Below, one piece after another: positions 51,444 through 59,502 of a DNA stretch of 64,000 nucleotides. Position 1 is the first letter of the stretch; every line of letters begins with the position of its first letter. Made by a program: the position numbers and the translations under genes. The notes beneath the pieces were generated by a model, which worked only from the letters and a program-made list of their open reading frames with translations, did not search any database and was not told where the DNA came from. The DNA is from Nitrospiraceae bacterium (lineage in GTDB: Bacteria; Nitrospirota; Nitrospiria; Nitrospirales; UBA2166), in assembly GCA_002726235.1 (NCBI GenBank), contig PBSN01000008.1:171645-235644 (forward strand). Reading direction: 5' to 3'.

Positions 51444-51674
51444 ATGAAAGAGGGGTTGGTGTCTCACAGTTTGACAGCGTTTGTAAAGGGAGTTGCCGTC
51501 GCTACCCGTTTGGGTTTGGCATTGGTGGCTACTGTCATTGTTGGTGCGGTTCTTGGGTATGGGATTGATCTGTGGCTTGGATCTGCGCCGTGGGCAATGA
51601 TTGTTGGTGTGTTCTTCGGTGGAATTGGAGGCATGCTGAACGTATATCGCAGAGTAATGCGCACTGGTGTGTGA
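51444..51674 (+). CDS. AtpZ/AtpI-like small membrane protein
   Basis: A 76-aa protein with two membrane helices (about 17-39 and 47-66), matching the AtpZ/AtpI family of F0F1-ATPase-associated proteins: ATRLGLALVATVIVGAVLGY then GIDLWLGSAPWAMIVGVFFG and GGIGGMLNVYR. In many genomes it precedes atpB and is thought to help ATP synthase assembly or Mg2+/Ca2+ handling. Here the atp operon is not next to it: the following gene is larE on the opposite strand. The start could be ATG 51444 or GTG 51459, which has an AGAGGGG close upstream. It lies 49 bp after topA. Confidence 0.78.
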   Translation: MKEGLVSHSLTAFVKGVAVATRLGLALVATVIVGAVLGYGIDLWLGSAPWAMIVGVFFGGIGGMLNVYRRVMRTGV

Positions 51675-51698
51675 GCTAGAGAGTCCTTCTCAACAAGT

Positions 51699-52502
51699 TT
51701 AGTATGCCTTGCCTTGGCGGTACCCCTCAATGTCCATTGTTACATGACGAAAACCAAGTGTTTTGAGTTGTGTCAACACTCGGTTGCGAGTCTCCTCTTT
51801 TAATAGGCGTGGAAAATCATTCACATCTAGTTCGATTCGAGCAGCATCGTGGTACCAACGAACTCTGACGTGGTGGAAGCCCTCATTCAACAGTACTGCC
51901 TCTGCAGCAGCGACATTGTCTAATCGTTCATAGGTGACTGGAATTCCGCGGGGAATTCGTGATGAAAGGCACGGAGATGCCGGCTTGTTCCAATTCGGAA
52001 GGTTGGTGGATTGTGCGAGTATTCGCACATCATTTTTCGTTAATTTTGTCTCCATGAGCGGGCTTCTGACGCTGAAAAATTGTGCCGCAACGATCCCAGG
52101 TCGGTCGTCGTGGAGGTCATCATAGTTTGTCCCATCAACGATGGTCGCAATGCCTAATTGATCGGCAAGTTTCTGGAGTTTTGTGTACAGGTCATTTTTG
52201 CAATGATAGCATCGCTGTCCGTCATTCTTTACGAAGTTCGAATCAAGAAGCTGATCGGTCGTGATGACGTGATGTTGAGCTCCAATGACGTCGGAACAAA
52301 TGCGGATAGCGTCTCTGAGTTCGTGTTCCGAGAGAGTGGGGGATAGGGCTGTGGCTGCAATCGCGTGGTTTCCTAAACAATCGTAGGCGGCTTTGAGGAC
52401 AAGAGTGCTGTCGATTCCTCCTGAAAATGCCACGAGCACCGATTGCATTTTTTTAATAACATTTTGAAGTTCCTGGTACTTTACTATTTTGGCATTGTGC
52501 AT
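51699..52502 (-). CDS. larE: ATP-dependent sulfur transferase LarE
   Basis: PP-loop enzyme that adds sulfur to the two carboxylates of the LarB product in nickel-pincer nucleotide synthesis. From ATG 52500-52502 the 267-aa protein has the PP-loop LVAFSGGIDSTLVL (SGGIDST at 27-33), DGTNYDDLHDDRPG (about 123-136) and NKPASPCLSSRIPRG, whose Cys178 matches the sacrificial cysteine (Cys176) of L. plantarum LarE. A second pair, Cys98 and Cys101 in QRCYHCK, could with Cys178 bind a [4Fe-4S] cluster as reported for some LarE homologues; that is inference. It overlaps rlmN by 19 bp. larB and larC lie 25 kb away. Confidence 0.92.
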   Translation of the reverse strand: MHNAKIVKYQELQNVIKKMQSVLVAFSGGIDSTLVLKAAYDCLGNHAIAATALSPTLSEHELRDAIRICSDVIGAQHHVITTDQLLDSNFVKNDGQRCYHCKNDLYTKLQKLADQLGIATIVDGTNYDDLHDDRPGIVAAQFFSVRSPLMETKLTKNDVRILAQSTNLPNWNKPASPCLSSRIPRGIPVTYERLDNVAAAEAVLLNEGFHHVRVRWYHDAARIELDVNDFPRLLKEETRNRVLTQLKTLGFRHVTMDIEGYRQGKAY

Positions 52503-53614
52503 AATAACTCTCTTGTACTGGCGCCTAGTTGCCCACATGCTCCGAAGACATCTGGACCCTTGCTTTTTCTGAGATAGGTGTCGATATTTTGCCGGATAAG
52601 AATATTTTGGAATGCAAGGACGGTGGCTTCATCGGGTTTGGCATAGGATGATCGTGGAATTTCATTAAAAGGGATCAAATTCACCATGCAAGGAATGCCT
52701 CGTATGGAACGGGCAAGCCGGACTGCATCCTGTGGAGAGTCGTTCACCCCTCGCAGAAGAACATATTCAAACGTGAGGCGGCGCCGATGTGGGAGAGGGA
52801 GACTGCGGCACACATCAAGTAACTCGGGAAGAGGACAGATCTTGTTTGCCGCAGGCATGATTGTACGTCGTTGCTCGTTGGTACTTGCATTCAACGACAC
52901 GGCAAGGTTGACACCGAGTTCAACAATATCGCGAAACTTATTGGGTATTCCTGCAGTAGAGATAGTAATCCGCCTTGGTGAGAGGCCTAGTCCACATCGT
53001 CCATGAATCATGTTTTGGATTGCAGCACGGACTGGCTCAATGTTCGCTAGTGGTTCTCCCATTCCCATCATCACTACGTTTGTCAATCGTGGTGGAGTCT
53101 TGTAGGTTTTCTCAAGATAATCCTGGACGCTTAAAAACTGTCCAATAATTTCCCCAGCATTGAGATTCCGTTTCAATCCAAGTTTAGCGGTAAGGCAAAA
53201 CCTACAGTCTAAACTGCATCCGATCTGTGTTGAGATGCAGACAGTACGACGGTCACGTTCCGGGATGAGGACGGTTTCAACTGTGGCACCATCGTGCAAT
53301 TGGATGAGAAATTTCGCTGTCCCGTCCTGAGATTGCAAGACGGTGGTGATTGTTGGCCGCTTGATCGTTGCAATAAAGCCGAGGTGCGTTCGATCGTGAA
53401 TCGAGAGATCTGTCATGTCATTGATCTGTGTGACATTTCGTTGGTAGATCCACCGCAGAATTTGCTCGGCACGATATGGTTTCCAGCCCTGCAAATGAAT
53501 GAACCTTTCCATCTCCGGTTTTGTGATCGAGAGGAGATCGAGTTTCTCTTTTGATGCAAATGGGGGCATGTGAATCACGCTATCATAGGCATTTCGTGTC
53601 GAGCAAGACTTCAC
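52484..53614 (-). CDS. rlmN: 23S rRNA (adenine-2503-C2)-methyltransferase RlmN
   Basis: Radical SAM enzyme that methylates C2 of A2503 in 23S rRNA and A37 of some tRNAs. The 376-aa product has the N-terminal helical domain (WKPYRAEQILRWIYQRNVTQ), the first conserved Cys in RTVCISTQIGC, the cluster motif CSLDCRFC (CxxxCxxC) and LTNVVMMGMGEPLANIE. FGACGQLG near the C-terminus carries the methyl-carrying Cys. ATG 53567-53569 (MPPFASKEK) is a shorter alternative that removes 15 residues of uncertain homology and leaves room for a promoter before the divergent transglycosylase gene. It is the first gene of a two-gene unit with larE. Confidence 0.95.
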   Translation of the reverse strand: MKSCSTRNAYDSVIHMPPFASKEKLDLLSITKPEMERFIHLQGWKPYRAEQILRWIYQRNVTQINDMTDLSIHDRTHLGFIATIKRPTITTVLQSQDGTAKFLIQLHDGATVETVLIPERDRRTVCISTQIGCSLDCRFCLTAKLGLKRNLNAGEIIGQFLSVQDYLEKTYKTPPRLTNVVMMGMGEPLANIEPVRAAIQNMIHGRCGLGLSPRRITISTAGIPNKFRDIVELGVNLAVSLNASTNEQRRTIMPAANKICPLPELLDVCRSLPLPHRRRLTFEYVLLRGVNDSPQDAVRLARSIRGIPCMVNLIPFNEIPRSSYAKPDEATVLAFQNILIRQNIDTYLRKSKGPDVFGACGQLGASTRELLCTMPK

Positions 53615-53639
53615 GTCACGCTAAAATCGCTATGTTACA

Positions 53640-55886
53640 ATGTCTTTAATGCGGCATGTTCGTGCGGTTTTCTGTAGCGTGACTCTTGTCAGTTTCTTCG
53701 GAATCCTCTCTTCTCCAGCGTTGGGAGAAAGCCCATCCGCAATAATGACGTTTGATCACACTCAACAGTGTGCTACAGCTAGAGCCTGTTTTGAATCGCA
53801 CGATCTGCGCGTAGTTGTGAGCAGATTTCCGGATTCTGTGTGGGCCTCCCGTGCTCGTTTTTTAATTGGAACACAGTTGATTGAAAATGGCGATCCTGCT
53901 GGACGGTCATTGCTTGCGCATTTGGCCGATAAGCTCTCTCTCGTAGCCGATTATGTTCAGTGGTTTCTTGCAAAGTCATTTTTCATAGAAGATAACTTTA
54001 AGCAAGCTGCACTTGCGTATCGATTGATTAATCAGCGATTTCCAGAGAGTCTTTTGGCGCACCGTGCCCGATATTTTGAAGGGTTCTCATGGTATAGATT
54101 TGAAGATTGTGATGCTGCGGAAAAACCATTGATGAAGGTTTTTGTTGGGCATTCCGATCATATGGACGTGGATCTTTCCCTTCGTCCGGTATCTGGCCTT
54201 CATCTCGCGGACTGTTACCTGAAACGCGGGCGTACAGGGGATGCCGCAGACGTCCTCTGGCGCGTTTGGACAGATATGCCACACCTCCTTCGTAAAGCAG
54301 ATACACAAGCCGCTCTTGTCGCTTTCGAAAGTCTTAAAATTTCAAGCGAACATGCTACAACTGAGCAGTTGTGGCGGCGAGCCGGCGCATTCTTTCATGC
54401 CGGTCAATATTCAAAAGCTGTGGACGCGTTCACCGTGTATCTTCGTGTTGCGACTGCACAAAGTCATGTGCACAGCGTGGATGGACAGGTAAAGCTTGGT
54501 ATCTCGTTGGTAAAAATACGGCGGTTAGACGAAGCTAGGAGGATCTTGGAGAATGCAGTTCAGCAGTTTTCATCTGATGTTGGATCTGAGGCATATCTAT
54601 GGCTCATGCGGACATATCTTCGGTTGGGAGATGGAGAAGAACTCCAAGCTCTTAGCCATAAGGTGGCAACTTTACCTCTCCCTCCATCTACCAATGTTGC
54701 AACTCTCTACTTCCTTGGTTTATGGCAAGAAGATCAGCAGAGTGTGCTAGAAGCACGTAGGACGTATCAGTATGCGATGGAAATAGCTGTTGACGAGCAT
54801 GCGGATGAGTGGACGTACAGTGTGCTGTGGCAGTTAGGGTGGATTTATTTTCGGACAGGAGACTATGTTGAGGCGGTTCAAGTATTTGACCGCATAATTG
54901 CAAATCCAAGCGGGAGTGGATTTCAGAGAGCTCTCTATTGGAAAGCAATTGCGCTAGAGTACTTAGGTAAAGCAGAGGACAGTCATGTAGTGCTTCTTGC
55001 GCTCTGTGAAGATTTTCCGCATGGATACTACTGTCAGAATACGCGTCGTTATCTTGCCATTTCTCGATCTGGCGAGAAACGTTCACTTTGGTTCGGATCC
55101 ATAGTAGCGGCAAATCGGTCTCTCGATAGAGTTCAGGAGATGATCTTCTTGGGATTAATCAGTGATGCAATGACTATCCTGCAAACTGCTCTTGGGGATG
55201 ATGTCCTTGAATCAGGGCAGTATTTGGCCGTTAGTCAACACCTACAGGCTGTTGGTGCTACGCACCAGTCTCTACGGTTGATGAAACAACGCTTCGCTGA
55301 TGTTATTCATGGTGGAGATGACGGTGTGCCGTCGCTGTTCTGGGATTTGGCGTATCCGAAGATGTATATGCCTGTTATCCGGGACGCTATTGCCGAAGAC
55401 TCCATCAATCCCCTTGATCCTTATTTGGTCACTGCGTTGATTCGGGAAGAAAGTGCGTTTGACGCGAGTGCACGGTCAAAGGCTGGTGCATTGGGATTGA
55501 TGCAACTCATTCCTCAAACCGCGCATCAGATCGCAATCTCCCGTGAAGTGAAGTTATTTAATTCGAACAGGTTGCTTGATCCTCACCTTAATATTCGATT
55601 CGGAGTATCGTATTTCCGCTCGTTGCTCAAGCAGTTTGACGGAAACCTTGTTTTTTCGATTGCCGGGTACAATGCGGGTCCTGCCGCAGTCGCGCGGTGG
55701 AAGGATAAGGTGGCGGAAATGTTATGGAATGCGGGGGAGCGTGTGTCTGATGAAGAGAAATTTATTGAATCGATTCCCTATAAGGAAACACGAAATTATG
55801 TGAAGCGTGTACTCCAAGTATACAGAGAATATCATCGAGTAAATGAGACCGATTGCAGAGTGAGTGCTCTTGACAAACAATGTTGA
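53640..55886 (+). CDS. Soluble lytic transglycosylase (Slt70-like) with TPR-type superhelix
   Basis: Periplasmic enzyme that cleaves the MurNAc-GlcNAc bond, releasing 1,6-anhydromuropeptides. The 748-aa product has a signal peptide (cleaved near LGES, about 30), a long alpha-superhelix of TPR-like units (about 40-560) and the catalytic SLT domain (about 590-720): YLVTALIREESAFDASARSK with the catalytic Glu in REES, AGALGLMQLIPQTA, RLLDPHLNIRFGVSYFRSLL and FSIAGYNAGPAAVARW. The N-terminal ring domain places it with Slt rather than MltC/EmtA. ATG 53640 or ATG 53649 both fit the signal; no ribosome site is obvious. Divergent from rlmN. Confidence 0.9.
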   Translation: MSLMRHVRAVFCSVTLVSFFGILSSPALGESPSAIMTFDHTQQCATARACFESHDLRVVVSRFPDSVWASRARFLIGTQLIENGDPAGRSLLAHLADKLSLVADYVQWFLAKSFFIEDNFKQAALAYRLINQRFPESLLAHRARYFEGFSWYRFEDCDAAEKPLMKVFVGHSDHMDVDLSLRPVSGLHLADCYLKRGRTGDAADVLWRVWTDMPHLLRKADTQAALVAFESLKISSEHATTEQLWRRAGAFFHAGQYSKAVDAFTVYLRVATAQSHVHSVDGQVKLGISLVKIRRLDEARRILENAVQQFSSDVGSEAYLWLMRTYLRLGDGEELQALSHKVATLPLPPSTNVATLYFLGLWQEDQQSVLEARRTYQYAMEIAVDEHADEWTYSVLWQLGWIYFRTGDYVEAVQVFDRIIANPSGSGFQRALYWKAIALEYLGKAEDSHVVLLALCEDFPHGYYCQNTRRYLAISRSGEKRSLWFGSIVAANRSLDRVQEMIFLGLISDAMTILQTALGDDVLESGQYLAVSQHLQAVGATHQSLRLMKQRFADVIHGGDDGVPSLFWDLAYPKMYMPVIRDAIAEDSINPLDPYLVTALIREESAFDASARSKAGALGLMQLIPQTAHQIAISREVKLFNSNRLLDPHLNIRFGVSYFRSLLKQFDGNLVFSIAGYNAGPAAVARWKDKVAEMLWNAGERVSDEEKFIESIPYKETRNYVKRVLQVYREYHRVNETDCRVSALDKQC

Positions 55887-55942
55887 ACGTCGTACGATTT
55901 TTATCGGAATATTTGTAGAAATGCACAATATATTGGGCCATC

Positions 55943-56203
55943 ATGGAAACGAAGATACTTGATGTTCTCGATTCGAGGATTAAAGGGTTGCTTCAGGTCA
56001 TCCATGATCTGCAACGTAAGAATGCGATGATGGTGATGCAGCTTGAGGAAGTAGAATTGAGATTGGAAAAACAAGCAGGTGAGGTTGGCCGATGGGAAGG
56101 CGAACGGCAGATGGTTCGAGATAAGATCGAATCTGTTCTGAATGAGCTTGAGTTGGTTGGTGATTCACCTCGGGGTACTGCTGTGATAAACGGTGAAGAT
56201 TGA
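55943..56203 (+). CDS. ZapB-like coiled-coil protein
   Basis: An 86-aa protein that is almost wholly coiled coil: heptad-rich DLQRKNAMMVMQLEEVELRL and KQAGEVGRWEGERQMVRDKI between about residues 10 and 70, ending in IESVLNELELVG. Short coiled-coil genes before zapA are usually ZapB-type division factors that link ZapA-FtsZ rings, and this one overlaps zapA. Function is assigned by form and position, not by a diagnostic motif. It may share an origin with the KIESVLNELE ending common in delta/Nitrospirota zapB annotations. Confidence 0.72.
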   Translation: METKILDVLDSRIKGLLQVIHDLQRKNAMMVMQLEEVELRLEKQAGEVGRWEGERQMVRDKIESVLNELELVGDSPRGTAVINGED

Positions 56204-56215
56204 AAACGGTGAAGA
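56188..56215 (+). repeat. 12-bp direct repeat across the zapB/zapA junction
   Basis: AAACGGTGAAGA occurs at 56188-56199 and 56204-56215 with a 16-bp period. The first copy carries the end of zapB, and the second includes an in-frame GTG (56209) that may start zapA. It resembles the junction duplication at 39187-39210. Confidence 0.85.
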
Positions 56216-56502
56216 ATGAAGTTGAGGTGGAAGTTTTTGGCCAGAAGCATACCGTCATTGGCGATGGTGAGCCGTCCTACATCAAGGAACTCGCGCAGTA
56301 TGTTGATCAGGCCATGGTACGCTTAGCAGGCAATATGCGTAGGGAAACTGCTGCGAGGTTAGCCACCTTAGTCGCGATTAATTGTGCCGACGAGTTGTTT
56401 CGTTTGCGGAAAGAACGTAATGATGACCTGCACATGGTTACTGTGTGGGCAACAAATACGATTGAGTTGATTGAGCAGGAAATGGAGGTAGCATCCCAAT
56501 GA
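56200..56502 (+). CDS. zapA: Cell division protein ZapA
   Basis: FtsZ-ring stabilising protein. The 100-aa product shows the ZapA layout: NEVEVEVFGQKHTVIGDGEP (beta hairpin), YIKELAQYVDQAMVRLAGN (first helix), the conserved RLATLVAINCADELFRLRKE (about 55-74) and a C-terminal coiled coil. The start is uncertain: TTG 56200 overlaps the zapB stop (TTGA), and GTG 56209 lies in a direct repeat; no ATG fits. In many bacteria zapA is followed by 6S RNA and then another gene; here a 604-bp gap follows before rny. Homology to ZapA is clear. Confidence 0.88.
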   Translation: MKTVKNEVEVEVFGQKHTVIGDGEPSYIKELAQYVDQAMVRLAGNMRRETAARLATLVAINCADELFRLRKERNDDLHMVTVWATNTIELIEQEMEVASQ

Positions 56503-57106
56503 AGATCGTAATAGATGGTGTGAACAGGCTTTGGTGTTTAGTTTTTGTAAATTTTACTGCATAGTCAGTGTTAGATTGTCCTAAGGAGAAGGAGATAGTC
56601 GTTTCCTAATTGGAGGCGGTGGTGGCGTAGCACGGTACTTGGTAAAGGTTGATGTGCAGGAGGAAGACTGGTTCAAAGTGTATGTCGTGAAACTGACATA
56701 CTAGTGTTTGTGTTGTGGGTGCGCTGAATACTGTACTGGGATTAGAAGATGGTGGGTGATACGTGTGGGTCTGTAGCGGAGAAGGTTGTCATTGGCCTCG
56801 TGAAAGGAACTGTATTCGTGGCATTTCAGGAGGTTTTCGCCAACGATGAGCTCTAGGCTCATTCGGGAATAATATTTTCATTTAGCTTTTATTACACCCT
56901 AACTTCTAGTTCTCTCTTCAAGTAATTCTTTAGCGCACTGCTCGCGGTCTTGCTCAACGACTTTTCCCGTTTTTCTGCTCCCGTCCTTCATAATGCAGTT
57001 CTCGTCCTGATTTTGGCTTTCTGTGGTATGGGCGTAGTGACGTCTTGGCGTCCGATACTCATTCTGCATCGTTGCTCTGGGCTAAAATCCGGTTATAGAT
57101 TGGGAG
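56503..57106. other. 604-bp gap between zapA and rny
   Basis: No protein-coding gene is supported. A short hairpin pairs GTATGTC (56680-56686) with GACATAC (56695-56701). A second pairs ATGAGC and GCTCAT (56846-56862), followed by a modest T-run at 56874-56878, terminator-like. The 5' half is G-rich on the plus strand and the 3' half pyrimidine-rich. 6S RNA genes are often found next to zapA, but I could not construct the long-range pairing of 6S RNA, so I do not call it. Confidence 0.4.
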
Positions 57107-57115
57107 GTGGTTAAC

Positions 57116-58687
57116 ATGAGTGGGATTGCACCTTATATTTATATTGGGGTGATCCTGGTCGGCATCATCGTTGGTTTTGGAACCAGTGCACTTCTTCAAC
57201 GGACTCGCTTGGCCGCAAAGCGTCAAGAGGCTGAAGCCCAGGTTGCCAAGATTATCCGTGATGCAGAGTGGGAAGCAGATGCTAAAACCAGAGAAGCTCA
57301 GCTTGAAGCAAAGGATATTGCTTTCAAGGCAAAATTAAAGTTTGAGCAGGAAAGCAAGCGGCGTCAAGATACCTTGGCCTCAACTGAGAAGGCCATACGT
57401 AAGTTGGAGGAAGATCTTGAGCGCAGAGTTTCGGGAATTGACAAGCGGGAGGCAGAACTCAAGAAACGTGAGCCTGCTCTTTCCAAAAAGGAAAGTCAGT
57501 TGGCTGAGAAGGCTGTTGAGCTTGACCGTAGTTTGGCCGAGCAGCGGCAGGCACTTGAGCGTGTATCTGGGTTGACCGTGCAGCAGGCCAAGGAGATGCT
57601 TATTGCTGAGTTGGAAAATGAGGCCAAGTTTGATGCCGCAAAAATGATCAAGCAAATCGAAGATAATGCGCGTGAAACGGCTGAATCCACTGCGATTGAG
57701 ACAATCACTAAGGCGGTTCAACGTGTGACGAGAGACTATGTGTCGGAAGCCACAATTTCTGTCGTTCAGCTTCCCAATGAGAGTATGAAGGGACGGATTA
57801 TTGGAAAAGAGGGGAGGAATATTCGTACGCTTGAGGCTGCCACGGGTGTTGATTTGGTCATCGATGAGACTCCGGAAGCCGTTATCATCTCTGGATTTGA
57901 TCTTATGCGGCGTGAAGTGGCAAAAATCTCTCTAGAACGTCTCATGGCAGACGGACGGATTCACCCAACCCGCATTGAGGAAGTGGTAGAACGAGTTACC
58001 AAGGACTTGGAAAAGCTTATGATTGATGAGGCTCAGCGGGTGATTCTTGAGCTTGGTCTCCACAATGTGCACATTGAGCTGGTCAAGTTGCTTGGGCGGC
58101 TTAAATATCGAACAAGCTATGGCCAGAATAATCTTATGCATGCGAGGGAGGCTGCATTAATCAGTGGAATGATGGCGGCTGAGCTTGGACTCGATATACG
58201 TCTCGCTCGACGCGGGGGCCTCATGCACGATATTGGGAAGTCGCTGAGTCATGAGGTCGAAGGGCCTCACGCGATGATTGGTGCTGATGTGGCAAAGAAA
58301 TACGGCGAGTCGCCCAAAGTCGTTAATGCCATTGCCGCACATCATGAGCAGGTAGATCCAATTTGTCCAGAATCGGTTTTGGTCGCTGCGGCAGAGGCGC
58401 TGTCTGCTTCGCGGCCTGGAGCGAGACGCGAGACGCTTGAGGCTTATGTAAAGCGGCTTGAGAAGTTGGAAAAAATAGCTACGGGTTTCAAGGGCGTTGA
58501 CAAGGCTTATGCTATTCAAGCAGGGCGAGAGGTTCGGGTGCTGGTCCAACATAGAGAGCTTTCTGACATTGAAACCGCGCAGATTAGTCGTGAGCTTGCT
58601 AAAAAGGTTGAGCAGGAACTTACGTATCCCGGTCAAATTAAGATCACGGTGCTTCGAGAGAGCCGCTATGTTGCCTATGCGCGATAA
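57116..58687 (+). CDS. rny: Ribonuclease Y
   Basis: Membrane-anchored endoribonuclease that initiates mRNA decay. The 523-aa product has an N-terminal membrane helix (YIYIGVILVGIIVGFGTSA), a long coiled coil (about 35-175, heavy in Glu, Lys and Ala), a KH domain (MKGRIIGKEGRNIRTLEAAT, about 223-242) and the HD domain with HARE-type start (LMHAREAALISGMMAAELG), GGLMHDIGKSLSHEVEG (His-Asp pair near 360) and AIAAHHEQVDP. ATG 57116 follows GGGAGGTGG by 5 bp and is preferred over an in-frame GTG at 57107. It lies 24 bp upstream of ymdB. The length fits the family. Confidence 0.96.
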   Translation: MSGIAPYIYIGVILVGIIVGFGTSALLQRTRLAAKRQEAEAQVAKIIRDAEWEADAKTREAQLEAKDIAFKAKLKFEQESKRRQDTLASTEKAIRKLEEDLERRVSGIDKREAELKKREPALSKKESQLAEKAVELDRSLAEQRQALERVSGLTVQQAKEMLIAELENEAKFDAAKMIKQIEDNARETAESTAIETITKAVQRVTRDYVSEATISVVQLPNESMKGRIIGKEGRNIRTLEAATGVDLVIDETPEAVIISGFDLMRREVAKISLERLMADGRIHPTRIEEVVERVTKDLEKLMIDEAQRVILELGLHNVHIELVKLLGRLKYRTSYGQNNLMHAREAALISGMMAAELGLDIRLARRGGLMHDIGKSLSHEVEGPHAMIGADVAKKYGESPKVVNAIAAHHEQVDPICPESVLVAAAEALSASRPGARRETLEAYVKRLEKLEKIATGFKGVDKAYAIQAGREVRVLVQHRELSDIETAQISRELAKKVEQELTYPGQIKITVLRESRYVAYAR

Positions 58688-58711
58688 TGGCCGTGTTGCT
58701 CTGCACAACTG

Positions 58712-59491
58712 ATGAAAATTTTCTTCATTGGGGACATTGTTGGTGAGCCAGGCAGAAAGATCGTTGCGCGACACTTACCTAGACTCATCGAACAACATGC
58801 AATCGATGTGGTGCTTGGGAATGGTGAAAATGCCGCTGGGGGATTTGGTATCACGCCTGATATTGCGCAGGAGCTGTTTGATTACGGGATTGATGTCATT
58901 ACGACGGGAAATCATGTGTGGGATAAAAAAGAAATTCTGGAATATATCCACAATGAACGGAAGCTTCTTCGGCCTGCCAACTATCCTGATGCAGTTCCGG
59001 GAAAAGGCAGTGTTGTCATTGAGACGGCGAAGTGTGGATCGTTAGGCGTATTGCAATTGATGGGGAGGGTAAATATGCCTCTGCTCGATTGTCCCTTTCA
59101 GGTTGCCGAGCGATCTATTGAAATTTTGCAGCGGTCGGTCCAAACAATCGTAGTCGATATGCATGCTGAGGCTACCTCGGAGAAGATGGCTATGGGATGG
59201 TATTTAGATGGGCGAGTAAGTGCTGTATTGGGATCGCACACTCATGTTCAAACGGCAGACGCACGGATTCTCCCCCAGGGAACAGCCTATCTCACGGATA
59301 TGGGAATGACAGGGCCGGTCAATGGGGTTATTGGGATGAAGAAAGAATTGTCTCTTGAGCGTTTTTTGACTCACATGCCACGGAGGCTTGAAGTTGCAAG
59401 GGGGCCATGTGTGTTATCTGGCGTGATTGTCGAGGTTGAACACAAATCGGGAGTCTCCGTTTCGATTGAAAGAGTGCAGGTAAGCGATTGA
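58712..59491 (+). CDS. ymdB: YmdB-family metallophosphoesterase
   Basis: Phosphodiesterase of the TIGR00282 family; in Bacillus subtilis YmdB hydrolyses 2',3'-cAMP-type nucleotides and affects biofilm formation and sporulation, and rny-ymdB linkage is conserved. The 259-aa product shows MKIFFIGDIVGEPGRKIVA (metal-binding Asp and Glu), VLGNGENAAGGFGITPDIA, DVITTGNHVWDKKEI (Asn-His pair) and VDMHAEATSEKMAMGWYLDG with SAVLGSHTHVQTADA near residue 165-190. All are the family's metal-ligand motifs. It starts at ATG 58712, 24 bp after rny. YmdB family metalloproteins usually bind two iron or manganese ions. Confidence 0.93.
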   Translation: MKIFFIGDIVGEPGRKIVARHLPRLIEQHAIDVVLGNGENAAGGFGITPDIAQELFDYGIDVITTGNHVWDKKEILEYIHNERKLLRPANYPDAVPGKGSVVIETAKCGSLGVLQLMGRVNMPLLDCPFQVAERSIEILQRSVQTIVVDMHAEATSEKMAMGWYLDGRVSAVLGSHTHVQTADARILPQGTAYLTDMGMTGPVNGVIGMKKELSLERFLTHMPRRLEVARGPCVLSGVIVEVEHKSGVSVSIERVQVSD

Positions 59492-59502
59492 AAAATGAAG
59501 AC

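Noticed and set aside
56503-56900. 6S RNA gene downstream of zapA
   Set aside because: The position fits, but no closing stem or central bubble could be built by eye; reported only as an unassigned gap.
57072-57099. Promoter TTGCTC-16-TATAGA before rny
   Set aside because: Transcription would start inside the rny ribosome-binding site, leaving no functional leader.
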